DNA of 64,000 nucleotides, taken from Neolewinella persica DSM 23188. GTDB lineage: Bacteria > Bacteroidota > Bacteroidia > Chitinophagales > Saprospiraceae. Under the pieces are notes generated by a model that ran no database searches, was not told the origin of the DNA, and worked only from the letters and a program-made list of their open reading frames with translations. Positions within the stretch are counted from its first letter, which is position 1, and the number at the start of each line of letters is the position of its first letter. The translations under genes were made by a program, and so were the position numbers. Location: positions 118,970 to 182,969 of the forward strand of contig NZ_KB890480.1 of the NCBI RefSeq assembly GCF_000373105.1, in the 5' to 3' direction. Shown one piece after another: positions 63,135-64,000 of this stretch.

Positions 63135-64000
63135 CTACACCGAAGACCGATCAATAAACCGAAAGGGATTCTGCACTTTCTTGATCTCTTTACTGAGCAT
63201 GACCTCCGCCGCTGTCCGTCCCATTTGGTCAAAATCAGTGGAGATTACGGTAATGCCGAGTAAATCTTTCAGCGGGGTTTCATTGTAAGAAATCACCCCG
63301 ATGTCTTGCCCCATTTCCATTCCATCATCCCTGATTTGTTTAACCAGGTTGACGAGGTCGTTTTCGGCAATGGTGACAAAAAGATCTCCGGATTCAAGAA
63401 TAATGTCTTCGTAGACTTCGTGAATAACTTCGAAATCCATCTTAAATTTTACGCAGAACTTTCGGAAGCCATGCATGATCCGTCGGGGATAAGGGTAGAT
63501 GGACCGCTCCGGATACACCAGGAAAATCTTTTTATACTTACGGATCTTTTCCAGGCCATCCGTCAGTGCCTTATAGATGTCGTTCTCAAAATCCTGATAA
63601 ACGATGGAGAATTCACCCGTTAGCCCCGTCAGGTTATTGTCGAGGATCAACAGTTTATGCTTCGGTATTTTGTTAAGGGTTTCCACTACATCATCGGTGA
63701 AACTTACGTGGCGCAGGGCTGAAGTTTTGAAATGTGGCATGATGACGAAGTAGTCATATGTCTTAAGGTTTTTCTTGAGCAGGTTGAGAAACAGCGTCTC
63801 GTCGCAGTGATAAATGTGCAGGTCCGTATGGGAACTTCCCTGCAACTCCTGGATGAAGGAGTTGTATATCCTCATCTTGTAATTACTCAGCTTATTCACT
63901 AAAAACAACACATTGACCTGGGAAATTAAGGACGTTCGGGTCACATAATATCCCTTGCCCATCACGGAGGTAATGATGTTTCGCTCTTTCAGGATTTTAT
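63135..64000 (-). CDS. GntR-type regulator with LacI-like sensor (5' end outside window)
   Basis: At least 288 residues; the frame is open to the window edge. The visible N-terminus (KILKERNIITSVMGKGYYVTRT) is the end of a GntR winged helix with its GKGYYV wing. The rest is a periplasmic-binding-protein/LacI-like sensor (VLFLVNKLSNYKMRIYNSFIQEL, FLVYPERSIYPYPRRIMHGF, IGVISYNETPLKDLLGITVISTDFDQMG). GntR-LacI hybrids of this kind control sugar catabolic genes in Bacteroidota. The gene neighbours sulfatases, so a monosaccharide such as rhamnose or fucose may be the ligand (inference). Confidence 0.85.
   Translation of the reverse strand, partial: KILKERNIITSVMGKGYYVTRTSLISQVNVLFLVNKLSNYKMRIYNSFIQELQGSSHTDLHIYHCDETLFLNLLKKNLKTYDYFVIMPHFKTSALRHVSFTDDVVETLNKIPKHKLLILDNNLTGLTGEFSIVYQDFENDIYKALTDGLEKIRKYKKIFLVYPERSIYPYPRRIMHGFRKFCVKFKMDFEVIHEVYEDIILESGDLFVTIAENDLVNLVKQIRDDGMEMGQDIGVISYNETPLKDLLGITVISTDFDQMGRTAAEVMLSKEIKKVQNPFRFIDRSSV

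Noticed and set aside
1-64000. tRNA, rRNA, insertion sequence transposase or integrase
   Set aside because: I saw no cloverleaf, rRNA segment or transposase/integrase motif in reading the window; a covariance-model search was not possible, so small RNAs may be missed.

Overview
The window looks like chromosomal DNA from a marine or environmental Bacteroidota of the Saprospiria/Lewinella kind. The signs are two SusC/SusD pairs, a hybrid two-component system (HTCS), three proteins with C-terminal type IX secretion (T9SS) sorting domains, Cys-anchored lipoprotein signals on enzymes, a HisKA_2 kinase/LytTR regulator group, and few recognisable Shine-Dalgarno sites. This lineage call is inference from gene content, not from a marker gene.

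Left part (1-20.6 kb). Three tandem paralogous TPR sensor histidine kinases (the first cut by the window edge) face a convergent LytTR response regulator. Next come minus-strand genes, each followed by a hairpin terminator: a 1574-residue secreted DUF5722 glycosidase-like protein with two CBM3-like modules, a protein with FxPQPxPP repeats, an ELWxxDGT-repeat T9SS protein and a PRC-barrel protein. From 16.9 to 20.6 kb the DNA is patchy and partly AT-rich: a duplicated fragment of a cyanophycinase gene, the intact cyanophycinase, small membrane proteins, a decayed AbiEi-like antitoxin and a DUF1059 gene.

Right part (20.8-64 kb). This is a large polysaccharide utilisation region. Plus-strand block: GH78, sulfatase, GH78 lipoprotein, HTCS, a small membrane ORF, SusC, SusD and a secreted clan GH-A-like T9SS protein. 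A two-gene RloA/RloB (AbiL-type) defence module lies next, immediately before a minus-strand sulfatase. After a DUF3095 protein, a DUF2490 protein and a TPR lipoprotein come GH106, DUF1961, an iduronate-2-sulfatase-like sulfatase and Ppx/GppA, then a second SusC/SusD pair, two more sulfatases and a truncated GntR regulator with a LacI-type sensor. Three rhamnosidase-family enzymes and five FGly-type sulfatases point to a sulfated, L-rhamnose-containing glycan such as an ulvan-like or rhamnan-like algal polysaccharide. No polysaccharide lyase or GH105 is visible, so the exact substrate is open.

Non-coding structure is rich. There is a REP-like palindrome family whose core also encodes lipoprotein signals of sulfatases, a second family of inverted repeats next to sulfatase genes, a shared TGTACYGTAC motif upstream of several utilisation genes, a 23-bp palindrome between ppx and the second susC, and a 1-kb repeat-filled gap between the first GH78 and the first sulfatase.
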